Shown: positions 25,220 through 35,282 of the stretch, one piece after another
Numbering within the stretch: position 1 is the stretch's first letter
Layout of the letters: the number at the start of each line of letters is the position of its first letter
From: Pseudomonas gingeri
GTDB lineage: Bacteria; Pseudomonadota; Gammaproteobacteria; Pseudomonadales; Pseudomonadaceae
Direction of reading: 5' to 3'
DNA: 64,000 nucleotides
NCBI RefSeq assembly: GCF_013386115.1
Contig: NZ_JACAOR010000007.1
Location: forward strand, 520,702-584,701
Made by a program: the position numbers and the translations under genes
The notes under the pieces: model-generated
The model's input: the letters and a program-made list of their open reading frames with translations, nothing else
Database searches by the model: none
Told to the model about the DNA's origin: nothing

Positions 25220-25230
25220 ACCCATGACTT

Positions 25231-25257
25231 TGCGGGAGCGGGCTTGCCCGCTCCCAC
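25231..25257. repeat. GC-rich inverted repeat (REP core) after the ATP-grasp gene
   Basis: GGGAGCGGGC and GCCCGCTCCC pair almost without a loop, 11 bp past the ligase stop. It matches the GGGAGCGGGC REP class and could also help end transcription, although no T-run follows. Confidence 0.7.
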
Positions 25258-25417
25258 ACCAGCAGCATTGCCACATCATGCCCTTCCACAAAGCCACATA
25301 AGCCCTTCCCCAAAAAATGTGCGGCCATCGATATGCCCATCACCGACACCCCTCTAGGAGCGACGCCTGCAGGGGACTACAATCGCCGTCCGCGCGCCAA
25401 AGGCTGATCCGCCCCGC

Positions 25418-26761
<1,344 letters not shown>

Positions 26762-26765
26762 GCTA

Positions 26766-27383
26766 CTAAAGACTCAGGGCGCGGTTCGACGCCTTGAGGA
26801 ACTCCTGCTTCAAGTCGGCAAAGCTGTGCACCGCCGGGAACTGCGGGAACTCGCGGATTACATTGGCCGGTGCATGGAACAGGATGCCCACGTCCGCCTC
26901 GCCGAGCATGCTGGTGTCGTTGTACGAATCACCGGCGGCGATCACCCGGTAGTACAGGCTCTTGAACGCCAGCACCGACTGGCGCTTGGGGTCTTTCTGG
27001 CGCAGCTGGTAATTCACCACCCGCCCCGTGTCATCGGTGACCAGGCGGTGGCACAACAAGGTGGGGAAACCCAACTGGCGCATCAACGGCTGGGAAAACT
27101 CATAGAAGGTGTCCGAGAGGATCACCACCTGGAACCGCTCACGCAGCCAGTCGACGAACTCGACTGCGCCGTCCAGCGGCTCGAGGGTGCCGATCACTTC
27201 CTGGATATCCGCCAGCTTGAGGCCGTGCTCGTCGAGAATCCGCAGGCGCTGCTTCATCAGGACGTCGTAGTCGGGAATATCCCGGGTGGTGGCCCTGAGC
27301 GATTCAATACCGGTTTTTTCAGCGAAGGCGATCCAGATTTCCGGAACCAGGACACCTTCCAGGTCGAGACAGGCAATTTCCAC
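26766..27383 (-). CDS. thrH: Phosphoserine phosphatase / phosphoserine:homoserine phosphotransferase ThrH
   Basis: A 205-aa HAD-superfamily protein beginning at GTG (27383) with an AAGGAG ribosome site 6 nt upstream. Motif I is CLDLEGVLVPEIW (DxE variant typical of ThrH), motif II VILSDTF, and motif III/IV AAGDSYNDTSML. ThrH dephosphorylates phosphoserine or transfers its phosphate to homoserine. It is divergent from cysH. Confidence 0.95.
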   Translation of the reverse strand: MEIACLDLEGVLVPEIWIAFAEKTGIESLRATTRDIPDYDVLMKQRLRILDEHGLKLADIQEVIGTLEPLDGAVEFVDWLRERFQVVILSDTFYEFSQPLMRQLGFPTLLCHRLVTDDTGRVVNYQLRQKDPKRQSVLAFKSLYYRVIAAGDSYNDTSMLGEADVGILFHAPANVIREFPQFPAVHSFADLKQEFLKASNRALSL

Positions 27384-27408
27384 AGCACACTCCTTGATTG
27401 GGCAAACA

Positions 27409-27440
27409 GCCGGTTGCGCCAGCGGATCGGCGCAACCGGC
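27409..27440. promoter_or_regulatory. 12-bp perfect inverted repeat in the thrH leader
   Basis: GCCGGTTGCGCC, an 8-nt spacer, then GGCGCAACCGGC. It lies 26 bp upstream of the thrH start in the thrH-cysH divergent region. No T-run follows on either strand. It could be an operator or an RNA hairpin. Confidence 0.45.
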
Positions 27441-27557
27441 ACTCTAGCGGCTCATTCCCGGCGCCGCAACGCAGCGCAGCCGGCCCGCGTCCGCAGGATT
27501 TTGTTACTATTGCCGTCTATATGAGCGCAAAGCGCCACTGACTGTAGGAACCGCCTG

Positions 27558-28292
27558 ATGAGCCAACCGTTCGACGTCGCTGAACTTGCCGCGACATACG
27601 CCAACAAATCCGCCCAGGACATCCTCAAGCTGGCCTTTGCCCAGTTTGGCGACGACCTGTGGATATCTTTCAGCGGTGCCGAGGACGTGGTGCTGGTGGA
27701 CATGGCCTGGAAGCTGAACAAGAACGTCAAGGTCTTCAGCCTCGACACCGGTCGCCTGCACCCGGAGACCTATCGTTTTATCGATCAGGTCCGCGAGTTC
27801 TACAAGATCGACATCGAGCTGGTGTCCCCCGACCACAGCCAGCTCGAACCCTTCGTCAAGGAAAAGGGCCTGTTCAGCTTCTACAAGGACGGTCATGGCG
27901 AGTGCTGCGGCATCCGCAAGATCGAACCGCTGCGGCGCAAGCTGTCCGGCGTGACGGCCTGGGCCACCGGCCAGCGTCGCGACCAGAGTCCGGGCACCCG
28001 CAGCCAGGTGGCGGTGCTGGAAATCGACAGCGCCTTCTCGACCGCGGAACGTACCCTGTACAAGTTCAACCCGCTGGCACAGATGAGCAGCGAGGAAATC
28101 TGGGGCTACATCCGCATGCTCGAACTGCCGTACAACAGCCTGCACGAACGCGGCTTCATCAGCATCGGTTGCGAGCCCTGCACCCGCCCGGTACTGCCCA
28201 ACCAGCACGAGCGCGAAGGTCGCTGGTGGTGGGAAGAAGCCACCCAGAAGGAATGTGGCCTGCACGCCGGCAACCTGATCGCCAAGAACTGA
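27558..28292 (+). CDS. cysH: Assimilatory adenylyl-sulfate (APS) reductase
   Basis: A 244-aa reductase of the sulfate-assimilation pathway. Four cysteines for a [4Fe-4S] cluster are visible (Cys116-Cys117, Cys205, Cys208), which marks the APS-using bacterial type. The catalytic Cys233 is in KECGLH. The PP-loop-like SFSGAEDV segment is at 38-45. A terminator after the gene is shared with cysB, which encodes the sulfur regulator. Confidence 0.97.
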   Translation: MSQPFDVAELAATYANKSAQDILKLAFAQFGDDLWISFSGAEDVVLVDMAWKLNKNVKVFSLDTGRLHPETYRFIDQVREFYKIDIELVSPDHSQLEPFVKEKGLFSFYKDGHGECCGIRKIEPLRRKLSGVTAWATGQRRDQSPGTRSQVAVLEIDSAFSTAERTLYKFNPLAQMSSEEIWGYIRMLELPYNSLHERGFISIGCEPCTRPVLPNQHEREGRWWWEEATQKECGLHAGNLIAKN

Positions 28293-28325
28293 AGCGCAGC
28301 TTCAGGATCGTATCCCGCACCCATG

Positions 28326-28355
28326 AAAAAGCCCCGAACCAGTCGGGGCTTTTTC
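28326..28355. terminator. Bidirectional terminator between cysH and cysB
   Basis: Stem GCCCCGA/TCGGGGC with a short loop, flanked by AAAAA and TTTTT. It serves both convergent genes. Confidence 0.92.
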
Positions 28356-28368
28356 CTGTCCGGGTGAC

Positions 28369-29343
28369 TCAGTGCACCGGCAGCTCGACGCCGTCGAACA
28401 GCTCTTCGAGTTCCTGCTTGTTGTGGCACTGGATGGCCTTGGCCATGACTTCGCGGGTCAGGTGCGGCGCGAACTTCTCGATGAAGTCGCACATGAAGCC
28501 GCGCAGGAAGGTGCCGCGACGGAAGCCGATCTTGGTCACGCTGGACTCGAACAGCTCGCTGGCGTCGAGTACCACCAGGTCCTTGTCGAGCACCGTGTCG
28601 ACCGCCATTTTCGCGACGATCCCGACACCCAGGCCCAGGCGCACGTAGGTCTTGATCACGTCGGCGTCGGCGGCGGTGAACACCACTTTCGGGGTCAGGC
28701 CACGATGGCTGAAAGCCTCGTCCAGCTTGGAACGCCCGGTGAAACCGAACACGTAGGTCACGATCGGGTATTCGGCCAGGGTTTCCAGGGTCAGCTTCGG
28801 CAGCTTGGTCAGCGGATGCCCCTGGGGCACCACCACGCAGCGGTTCCAGCGATAGCACGGCATCATCACCAGGTCGCCGAACAGTTCCAGCGCCTCGGTG
28901 GCAATCGCGAAATCCACGGTACCGTCAGCGGCCATCTCGGCGATCTGCATCGGCGAACCCTGGTGCATGTGCAACGCGACGTCCGGGTACTGCTTGATGA
29001 AATTGCTGATCACCGGCGGCAAGGCATAACGCGCCTGGGTGTGGGTGGTGGCGATCGACAGGGTGCCCTTCTTTTCGTTGGAGAATTCCTGGGCGATCTG
29101 CTTGATGCTCTCGACCTTGCGCAGGATCTCGCCGGCGGTGGTGATGATCCGCTCACCGGCCGGCGTGACGCGGGTCAGGTGCTTGCCGCTGCGGGCGAAA
29201 ACCTCGACGCCCAACTCGTCTTCGAGCAGGCGGATCTGCTTGCTGATACCCGGCTGTGAGGTGTAGAGGCTTTGGGCCGTCGCGGAGACGTTGAGGTCGT
29301 GGTGCGCCACTTCCCAGATGTAGCGCAGTTGTTGAAGCTTCAT
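28369..29343 (-). CDS. cysB: LysR-type regulator CysB
   Basis: A 324-aa LysR regulator with an N-terminal helix-turn-helix (VSATAQSLYTSQPGISKQIRLLEDELGVEVF) and a periplasmic-binding-like effector domain (~90-300). It activates sulfur-assimilation genes in response to N-acetylserine/O-acetylserine. Proximity to cysH fits. The upstream 110 bp is AT-rich and holds the palindrome AATTCGTCGAATT at 29437-29449. Confidence 0.96.
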   Translation of the reverse strand: MKLQQLRYIWEVAHHDLNVSATAQSLYTSQPGISKQIRLLEDELGVEVFARSGKHLTRVTPAGERIITTAGEILRKVESIKQIAQEFSNEKKGTLSIATTHTQARYALPPVISNFIKQYPDVALHMHQGSPMQIAEMAADGTVDFAIATEALELFGDLVMMPCYRWNRCVVVPQGHPLTKLPKLTLETLAEYPIVTYVFGFTGRSKLDEAFSHRGLTPKVVFTAADADVIKTYVRLGLGVGIVAKMAVDTVLDKDLVVLDASELFESSVTKIGFRRGTFLRGFMCDFIEKFAPHLTREVMAKAIQCHNKQELEELFDGVELPVH

Positions 29344-29455
29344 ATGTATCCCTCAAAGCAGGTAGACGCCACAGGCAGCAGCGGCGATATATAACTATAT
29401 GAATGGTTTGAAGAATAAATCTAGAACTTTTTTATCAATTCGTCGAATTTCCGGC

Positions 29456-29956
29456 TCAGCTATCGCTGTGCCGACGACGCTGCAACAGCGGCACGAGATA
29501 GACCGGCACCTGGGACAACTGCAGGACCCGCGCGGCGGTACGCCCCAAGTGTGCCTCCGCCCCGGTGCCATGACTGTGACTTCCGACAATCAACAGATCG
29601 ACCGCCAGCTTTTGCGCCTGGGCAAGAATGACTTGTGAAGGATCCCCCTGGATCACCTGGACCGACTGGATCATCGCCAGGTCCTGCTGCCCTTCCCCCA
29701 ACTCCTCGCGAAAGCTGTCCAATACCCGTTGCTCGATATTGGCCATCACGGTGTTAAGACCCTGGCTGTGCAATTCGTTCAATGCCTGCTCATCCAGGTA
29801 ACTCTGCAACACCGACTCCGCGAACAAACCCATGGGTTCGACAGCATGCACTACATATAAGTCAGCCTTGAACGTTCGTGCCAGCCCGAGCGCATGCTGC
29901 ATGACGTAAGGCGCATACAGGCCGAGGTCGGTGGCATACAGCATCGAACGAATCAT
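29456..29956 (-). CDS. Universal stress protein (UspA family)
   Basis: A 166-aa single-domain UspA protein with an N-terminal YATDLGLYAPYVMQHAL segment and a C-terminal ATP-binding-type motif GSHSHGTGAEAHLGRTAARV. It is probably a cytoplasmic nucleotide-binding stress protein. It lies upstream of cysB on the same strand, 112 bp apart, so co-transcription is uncertain. Confidence 0.9.
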   Translation of the reverse strand: MIRSMLYATDLGLYAPYVMQHALGLARTFKADLYVVHAVEPMGLFAESVLQSYLDEQALNELHSQGLNTVMANIEQRVLDSFREELGEGQQDLAMIQSVQVIQGDPSQVILAQAQKLAVDLLIVGSHSHGTGAEAHLGRTAARVLQLSQVPVYLVPLLQRRRHSDS

Positions 29957-30038
29957 GGGGGCCTCCTCGAGTGCCAGGATGGCGGAGATGGATTGAGCTT
30001 AGCAGCGCGTCGGGGAGTTCGGCGCCCTGCTGGTCGGG

Positions 30039-30950
30039 CTAATCCGGCAGCCGTTGCTCGTTGCTGATGCCATGGGGTACATGCCCGGTCGCGACCACTT
30101 CGCGGGCCTTCTCGCAATGCCCGGCCTGGTCGTCGAAAAACACATCGGCGGCGAACGCTTCGAGGAACGCCGACTTTTCCAGGCCACCGAGGAACAGCGA
30201 TTCGTCGAGGCGGATATCCCATTCGCGCAACGTACGGATCACCCGTTCATGGGCCGGCGCGGAACGAGCCGTGACCAGGGCGGTACGGATCGGACAGGTC
30301 TCGTCGGGGAACTCGCGCTGCAACAGATTGAGCGCCGCCAGGAAGCCCTTGAACGGGCCGCCGCGCAACGGCTCGCGCGCCGATTCGCGCTCGCTGGCCT
30401 GGAACGCCTCCAGGCCACCCAACTGATAGATCCGCTCCGACTCATCGGAGAACAGCACCGCGTCACCGTCGAAGGCGATCCGCAGTTCGCCGCTGGCGGC
30501 ACGCCGGGCGCCGCCGGAAAGGATGGTCGCCGCGGCGAAACCGGCGTCGAGGGCACTGCGCACATCCTCGGCGTGGGTCGACAGGAACAGGTGACAGCCA
30601 AAGGCCGCCAGGTACGGATAAGGGCTGCGGCCACCGACAAACGCCGCCCGGGAAATATCCAGGGCGTAATGCTGGATCGAGTTGAAGACCCGCAAGCCGG
30701 TGTCCGCGCTGTTGCGCGACACCAGCACCACCTCGACCCGGGCGCGACCGAGGCTGGCATTCAGGCTCAGGAGTTTCTTCACCAGGGGAAAGGCATCGCC
30801 CGGTTCGAGGATCTCTTCCTCATGCTCGATCTGGTATTTGCGATAGGCCTCGACCCCCTGCGCCAGATAGACCTTGTGGCTTTCACTCAGGTCGAACAGC
30901 GCCCGCGACGAAATCGCCAACACCAGCTTGTCACCCAGGCCCTTTGCCAT
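30039..30950 (-). CDS. 5'-nucleotidase (PF06189-type)
   Basis: A 303-aa protein starting at the ATG at 30950 (MAKGLGDKLVLAISSRALFDL). It matches the bacterial cytosolic 5'-nucleotidase family: a DAVLFSDESERIY segment and a C-terminal FFDDQAGHCEKA acidic motif are typical of HAD-like nucleotidases. It would dephosphorylate nucleoside monophosphates. It is the last gene of the operon with two ketopantoate-reductase paralogues, 19 nt after the preceding stop. Confidence 0.85.
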   Translation of the reverse strand: MAKGLGDKLVLAISSRALFDLSESHKVYLAQGVEAYRKYQIEHEEEILEPGDAFPLVKKLLSLNASLGRARVEVVLVSRNSADTGLRVFNSIQHYALDISRAAFVGGRSPYPYLAAFGCHLFLSTHAEDVRSALDAGFAAATILSGGARRAASGELRIAFDGDAVLFSDESERIYQLGGLEAFQASERESAREPLRGGPFKGFLAALNLLQREFPDETCPIRTALVTARSAPAHERVIRTLREWDIRLDESLFLGGLEKSAFLEAFAADVFFDDQAGHCEKAREVVATGHVPHGISNEQRLPD

Positions 30951-30969
30951 GCTTTCTCTCCTGGCCGTT

Positions 30970-31929
30970 TCAGCCGTTGTGCGCGTCGATGAAATCCAGG
31001 GCCTGGTAGAGCGCGCGGATCCTGGGCAGCTCGCACCCGGCTTCCCGGGCGGCGGCCAGTGGCCGGGCATACACCGCCTCCAGTTCCAGCGGGCGCTTGT
31101 GCAGGAAATCGTGGTACATGCTCGGCCAGTAGTCCGGCATCTTTTCCGTGACCTTGAACAGGTGCTCGGCATAACCGCCGGGCAGGACATGACCGCAGGC
31201 CTCGGCGCCCTGCACCACTTCCGCCATCAGTGCCTGGATCAGCTCGCGGCTGCTGGCATCGCTCATCAAGGGCGTGGTGCTGGCCCGCAGCAACACCGAC
31301 AGGCCGTTGTAAGGCACGTTCCACACCAGCTTCTGCCAGCGCGCCTGCTGCAGGTTGGCCATGGCCTGGGACTCGATGCCGGCCTCGCGGAACAACCGCG
31401 CGCCCTCCTCGACCAGTGCCTGGCGAGCGCTTTCATCCTCGCGCAACGGACCGCTGTGATAACCGATGTTCACGGCGCCGAGGGCCTGGTGCACGACAGC
31501 GCCGGGGCCGCTGCGGTGTACACAGATGAAACACAGGCCGCCGAGCAGATGCAGCGAATCGGGCAACAACGGGCGCAACTCCTCCTCGACTTCCAGGCCG
31601 TTCTGCAACAGCAGGACCCTGGCGTCCGGTGCCGCGGCCTTGGCGATCAGCGGGGCGAGACTGGCATTGCTGGTGGTCTTGGCCCCCACCAGCAACCAGT
31701 CGCAGGGCGGCATGTCGTCGGCCGAGGCGTAGGCCTGGACCGGATCCAGGTGCAGCGGGCCATGGACGGCGCTGTCGATATGCAGGCCGCCGTCGGCCAC
31801 CGCCGAGAACTCGCTGCGCAACAGAAAGTGCACGTCGAAGCCGGCACGCGCCAGCATCACACCGTAGAACCCGCCGATGGCGCCGGTCCCGATAATGCCG
31901 ACCCGCGGCCTGGTCACTGAAACTGTCAT
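30970..31929 (-). CDS. 2-dehydropantoate 2-reductase paralogue A
   Basis: A 319-aa ketopantoate-reductase-family protein with the NADPH motif GIIGTGAIGG at ~11-20 and a conserved lysine in WQKLVWNVPYNGLSVLL. The C-terminal domain ends with a PLELEAVYARPLA segment. It is closely related to the next gene upstream, indicating tandem duplication. One copy could make pantoate for CoA; the other may have a different 2-oxoacid substrate. The start at 31929 follows GGAGTCGCC. Confidence 0.87.
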   Translation of the reverse strand: MTVSVTRPRVGIIGTGAIGGFYGVMLARAGFDVHFLLRSEFSAVADGGLHIDSAVHGPLHLDPVQAYASADDMPPCDWLLVGAKTTSNASLAPLIAKAAAPDARVLLLQNGLEVEEELRPLLPDSLHLLGGLCFICVHRSGPGAVVHQALGAVNIGYHSGPLREDESARQALVEEGARLFREAGIESQAMANLQQARWQKLVWNVPYNGLSVLLRASTTPLMSDASSRELIQALMAEVVQGAEACGHVLPGGYAEHLFKVTEKMPDYWPSMYHDFLHKRPLELEAVYARPLAAAREAGCELPRIRALYQALDFIDAHNG

Positions 31930-31938
31930 GGCGACTCC

Positions 31939-32901
31939 TTACTGGGAAAGCTGTCGTGATTCGAGAAAACTCAATGCCTGGAGCAGTGTCTGCGTCCGCG
32001 GCATTTCGCAGCCGGCCTGCCGCGCGGCGGCCAGCGGGCGCGCGTAGATCGCCTCCAGCTCCATGGGTCGACGGCGCCGATAATCGTGGTACATGCTCGG
32101 ATGATAATCCGGGACCCTGGCCGCCATGTACATCAACTGCTCGATGAATCCCGGCGGCAACGGATAGCCGCAAGCACTGGCGGCCTCGGCCACTTCCTCC
32201 ATCAGGCCCTGTACCAGGGCCCGGCTGTCGGGGTCGGCCATCATCCGTTCGGTGCCGCTGTCGAGCAGGACCGACAGGCCGTTGGTGGCAATATTGAGCA
32301 CCAGTTTCTGCCAGCGCGCCTGCTGCAGGTCATCGATCACCCATGACTCCAGCCCGGCCCGGCGAAACAGCCCTGCCGCGGCTTCCACCACCGCTCGCCG
32401 TGCCGGCTCGTCCGCCGCCGGACCGCTGTGATAGGCAATGTTGACCCCGCCCATGGCCTGATGCACCACCACGCCGGGGGACTCGCGATGCACGCAGTTG
32501 AGGCACAGGCCGCCCAGCAGGTGCAACTCGTCGGGCAGTGCCAGGCGCAACCGCTCCTCGACCTCCAGGCCGTTCTGCATCAGCAGGATGCCCGCTCCGG
32601 GCGCGGCGATATCGGCCAGCGATGCCAGCAACCGCGGATCGTCCAGCGCCTTGGTGCAGATCAACAGCCAGTCGCAGCGCGGCAGGTCCTGCGCGGCGAC
32701 ATAGGCCTGGACCGGATTGAGGATCAACCGGCCATGGATCAGGCTGTCGAGGAACAGGCCATGGGCAGCCACCTGTTGAAATTCGCTGCGCAGCAGAAAG
32801 TGCACATCGAAACCGGCGCGGGCCAGCATCACCCCGTAGAAAGTACCGATGGCCCCCGTACCGATAATACCGATGCGCGGGGAAGCCACGTGCTCTGTCA
32901 T
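31939..32901 (-). CDS. 2-dehydropantoate 2-reductase paralogue B
   Basis: A 320-aa protein starting at the ATG at 32901, whose ATGA overlaps the thioredoxin-like gene by 4 bp. It has GIIGTGAIGTFYG for NADPH, WQKLVLNIATNGLSVLL with the catalytic lysine, and PMELEAIYARPLA at the C-terminus. It is visibly similar to its downstream neighbour over the whole length. Which paralogue is the housekeeping PanE cannot be told from sequence. Confidence 0.87.
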   Translation of the reverse strand: MTEHVASPRIGIIGTGAIGTFYGVMLARAGFDVHFLLRSEFQQVAAHGLFLDSLIHGRLILNPVQAYVAAQDLPRCDWLLICTKALDDPRLLASLADIAAPGAGILLMQNGLEVEERLRLALPDELHLLGGLCLNCVHRESPGVVVHQAMGGVNIAYHSGPAADEPARRAVVEAAAGLFRRAGLESWVIDDLQQARWQKLVLNIATNGLSVLLDSGTERMMADPDSRALVQGLMEEVAEAASACGYPLPPGFIEQLMYMAARVPDYHPSMYHDYRRRRPMELEAIYARPLAAARQAGCEMPRTQTLLQALSFLESRQLSQ

Positions 32902-33284
32902 GGCAACTCCTCTGGAATGCCGGCCAATGCCCGTTCCAGGCCTTCGGCAAGCGCGTTCAAGGTCAACCGGCAACGCAAGGCGCCGTAGAACTCGCCATCC
33001 CTGACCACGAACAGCGCCGGCAGGTGAAACACTTCATAACGCTGGACCAGCCCGCCGTTGTCACCGGCATCGATCCAGCACAGGCGCTCCACCGCCAGTC
33101 CCAGGCCCGGCAATACTTCGCGGGCGAAACGGCAGGAAGCGCAGCCGACACTGGTGAAGATAACCAGGGAAACACCTGGCAGGGCCAATAAATTCCGGTC
33201 CGCGTCAAAATCGGACAACTCCAGTCCCTTCACTATACTGGGGGGAAGTTTTTGCGGTGACCCGCACAGGGAGTCGTTTGTCAT
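32898..33284 (-). CDS. Thioredoxin-fold protein with CxxC motif
   Basis: 128 aa. Residues ~40-120 form a thioredoxin-like domain with the redox motif FTSVGCASCRFAREVLP (CASC) and the cis-proline region FHLPALFVVRDGEFYG. It lacks a signal peptide, so it is probably cytoplasmic. It is the first gene of the ketopantoate-reductase operon. Its start codon overlaps, on the opposite strand, the start of the PilZ gene. Confidence 0.83.
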   Translation of the reverse strand: MTNDSLCGSPQKLPPSIVKGLELSDFDADRNLLALPGVSLVIFTSVGCASCRFAREVLPGLGLAVERLCWIDAGDNGGLVQRYEVFHLPALFVVRDGEFYGALRCRLTLNALAEGLERALAGIPEELP

Positions 33285-33729
33285 GGTGCGTTTTCTACCT
33301 CATCCCGTAGACGTTCCAGTAAAACTGACCTTGCTTGAACATTCCTGCATTTCCCGCCATCGGTTGCGAACCCTCAGCCTCGGCGGCATCGCCTGCCCCT
33401 CTCCGCGGGCCTGGCGGCATGGCTCGGCCCTGGAAATGTGCATTCCGAGCCTGGGCGAAGCCGCATGTTACTCCGGCTACGTGGCCTGGTGCCTGAAACG
33501 CAAGCATGCGTTTCTGGTGGGCATCGCCTTTGTCGACGAACAGACCCTGTTCGGCGCCCGCATGAGCGAACAGATCTGCCAGATCGAACGCTACCGGCGG
33601 GTGCGCGAACAGCAGAATGCCCAGCCGCAGAATATCGAGGCGATTGCCCAGGAATGGGTGCAGCAGCATGCCAGCGATTTCTCCCACGCCAGCCTCGAAC
33701 AGCCATTTATAAGGGCTTTACTGGATTAA
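33283..33729 (+). CDS. PilZ-domain-like protein
   Basis: A 148-aa protein with an N-terminal beta-rich domain resembling PilZ: an RHRLRTLSLGG segment at the place of the c-di-GMP motifs RxxxR and (D/N)xSxxG, with Thr in place of D/N. The C-terminal ~50 residues are helical and charged. c-di-GMP binding is therefore plausible but not certain. The start codon shares two bases with the divergent thioredoxin-like gene. Confidence 0.75.
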   Translation: MVRFLPHPVDVPVKLTLLEHSCISRHRLRTLSLGGIACPSPRAWRHGSALEMCIPSLGEAACYSGYVAWCLKRKHAFLVGIAFVDEQTLFGARMSEQICQIERYRRVREQQNAQPQNIEAIAQEWVQQHASDFSHASLEQPFIRALLD

Positions 33730-33854
33730 ACAGGCCGCTGCCCATTGCCCGGCCACGGTCTAACGCGCTAAGGTTCCGCTCCCCGACACGCTCAATCGCT
33801 GTGCTCCGCCGCGCGGGGCTGGCGGCCGGCACCTGTGACCTGACGAGTAACACG

Positions 33855-34931
33855 ATGGCTGATTTACCGATCAACGACCTTAACGTCGCCTCCAACGAGA
33901 CGCTGATCACGCCCGATCAGCTCAAGCGTGACATTCCCTTGAGCGAGGCTGCCCTGCGCACCGTGACCAAGGGCCGCGAGGTGATTCGCAATATTCTCGA
34001 TGGCACGGACCATCGCCTGTTCGTCGTTATCGGGCCCTGCTCGATCCACGACATCAAGGCCGCCCACGAGTACGCCGAGCGCCTCAAGGTGCTGGCCGCC
34101 GAAGTCTCCGACAGTCTGTACCTGGTGATGCGTGTCTATTTCGAGAAGCCGCGGACCACGGTCGGCTGGAAAGGCCTGATCAACGACCCTTACCTGGATG
34201 ACTCGTTCAAGATCCAGGACGGCCTGCACATCGGTCGCCAGTTGCTCCTGGACCTGGCCGAGATGGGCCTGCCCACCGCCACCGAAGCCCTTGACCCGAT
34301 CTCGCCGCAGTACCTGCAGGACCTGATCAGCTGGTCGGCCATCGGCGCGCGCACCACCGAATCCCAGACCCACCGTGAAATGGCCTCCGGCCTGTCCTCG
34401 GCAGTCGGTTTCAAGAACGGCACCGACGGCGGCCTGACCGTGGCGATCAACGCCCTGCAGTCGGTTTCCAGCCCGCATCGCTTCCTCGGCATCAACCAGG
34501 AAGGTGGCGTGTCGATCGTCACCACCAAGGGCAATGCCTACGGTCACGTGGTCCTGCGCGGTGGCAACGGCAAGCCGAACTACGACTCGGTGAGCGTCGC
34601 GGTCTGCGAACAGGCCCTGGCCAAGGCCAAGATCAAGGCCAACATCATGGTCGATTGCAGCCACGCCAACTCCAACAAGGACCCGGCCCTGCAGCCGCTG
34701 GTGATGGAGAACGTCGCCAACCAGATCCTCGAAGGCAACCAGTCGATTATCGGCCTGATGGTCGAAAGTCATCTGAACTGGGGCTGTCAGGCCATTCCGA
34801 AAGACCTCGCCGACCTGCAATACGGCGTGTCCATCACCGATGCCTGCATCGACTGGGAAAGCACCGAGAAAACCTTGCGCAGCATGCATGCCAAGCTCAA
34901 GGATGTGCTGCCCAAGCGCACACGCAGCTGA
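33855..34931 (+). CDS. 3-deoxy-7-phosphoheptulonate synthase (class I DAHP synthase)
   Basis: A 358-aa AroAI-type enzyme for the first step of the shikimate pathway, joining PEP and erythrose 4-phosphate. The start at 33855 (MADLPINDLNVASNETL) fits the family. Visible landmarks are VVIGPCSIHD, MRVYFEKPRTTVGWKG, GARTTESQTHRE and IMVDCSHANSNKD. Which aromatic amino acid inhibits it cannot be read with confidence. A strong terminator follows. Confidence 0.95.
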   Translation: MADLPINDLNVASNETLITPDQLKRDIPLSEAALRTVTKGREVIRNILDGTDHRLFVVIGPCSIHDIKAAHEYAERLKVLAAEVSDSLYLVMRVYFEKPRTTVGWKGLINDPYLDDSFKIQDGLHIGRQLLLDLAEMGLPTATEALDPISPQYLQDLISWSAIGARTTESQTHREMASGLSSAVGFKNGTDGGLTVAINALQSVSSPHRFLGINQEGGVSIVTTKGNAYGHVVLRGGNGKPNYDSVSVAVCEQALAKAKIKANIMVDCSHANSNKDPALQPLVMENVANQILEGNQSIIGLMVESHLNWGCQAIPKDLADLQYGVSITDACIDWESTEKTLRSMHAKLKDVLPKRTRS

Positions 34932-34954
34932 TGGCGGATTGATCTGCCGCACAC

Positions 34955-34983
34955 AAAAACGCCGGGCAATGCCCGGCGTTTTT
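34955..34983. terminator. Terminator between the DAHP synthase and acetyltransferase genes
   Basis: Stem AAAAACGCCGGGC/GCCCGGCGTTTTT with a minimal loop. It serves the two convergent genes. Confidence 0.92.
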
Positions 34984-35000
34984 GCAGGTGTTCGATTGAC

Positions 35001-35282
35001 TCAGATCTTCGCGGCGTGCCGCTGATGACGTTCCATGTAGCGCTCTACATAAGAGCAGGAAGGAATCACCGTATACCCCATGCGATCGGCGTACTCGAGC
35101 GCCTGTTCGGTCAGGGCCGCCGCAATGCCTCGGCCACGCAACGCGTTGGGCACGAACGTGCGGTAGATATCCAGGGTCTGCTTACCCAGGTCCATATAGG
35201 TCAGGTAGGCACGATGACCGTCCACATTGGTCTCGAACTGATGACCAGCCTGGTCATGGTGGATGGACAACGCCTCGCTCAT
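35001..35282 (-). CDS. Small GNAT-family N-acetyltransferase
   Basis: A 93-aa minimal GNAT protein from the ATG at 35282, with GAGGAG 5 nt upstream. It has the acetyl-CoA pyrophosphate-binding loop in LRGRGIAAALTEQAL and a short beta/alpha fold ending in VIPSCSYVERYM. It resembles the YidJ/Gcn5-like small acetyltransferases (COG2388). The substrate is unknown. Confidence 0.88.
   Translation of the reverse strand: MSEALSIHHDQAGHQFETNVDGHRAYLTYMDLGKQTLDIYRTFVPNALRGRGIAAALTEQALEYADRMGYTVIPSCSYVERYMERHQRHAAKI

Noticed and set aside
25231..25257. Rho-independent terminator after the ATP-grasp gene
   Set aside because: The stem is strong but lacks a T-run and matches the GGGAGCGGGC REP class, so it is listed as a repeat.
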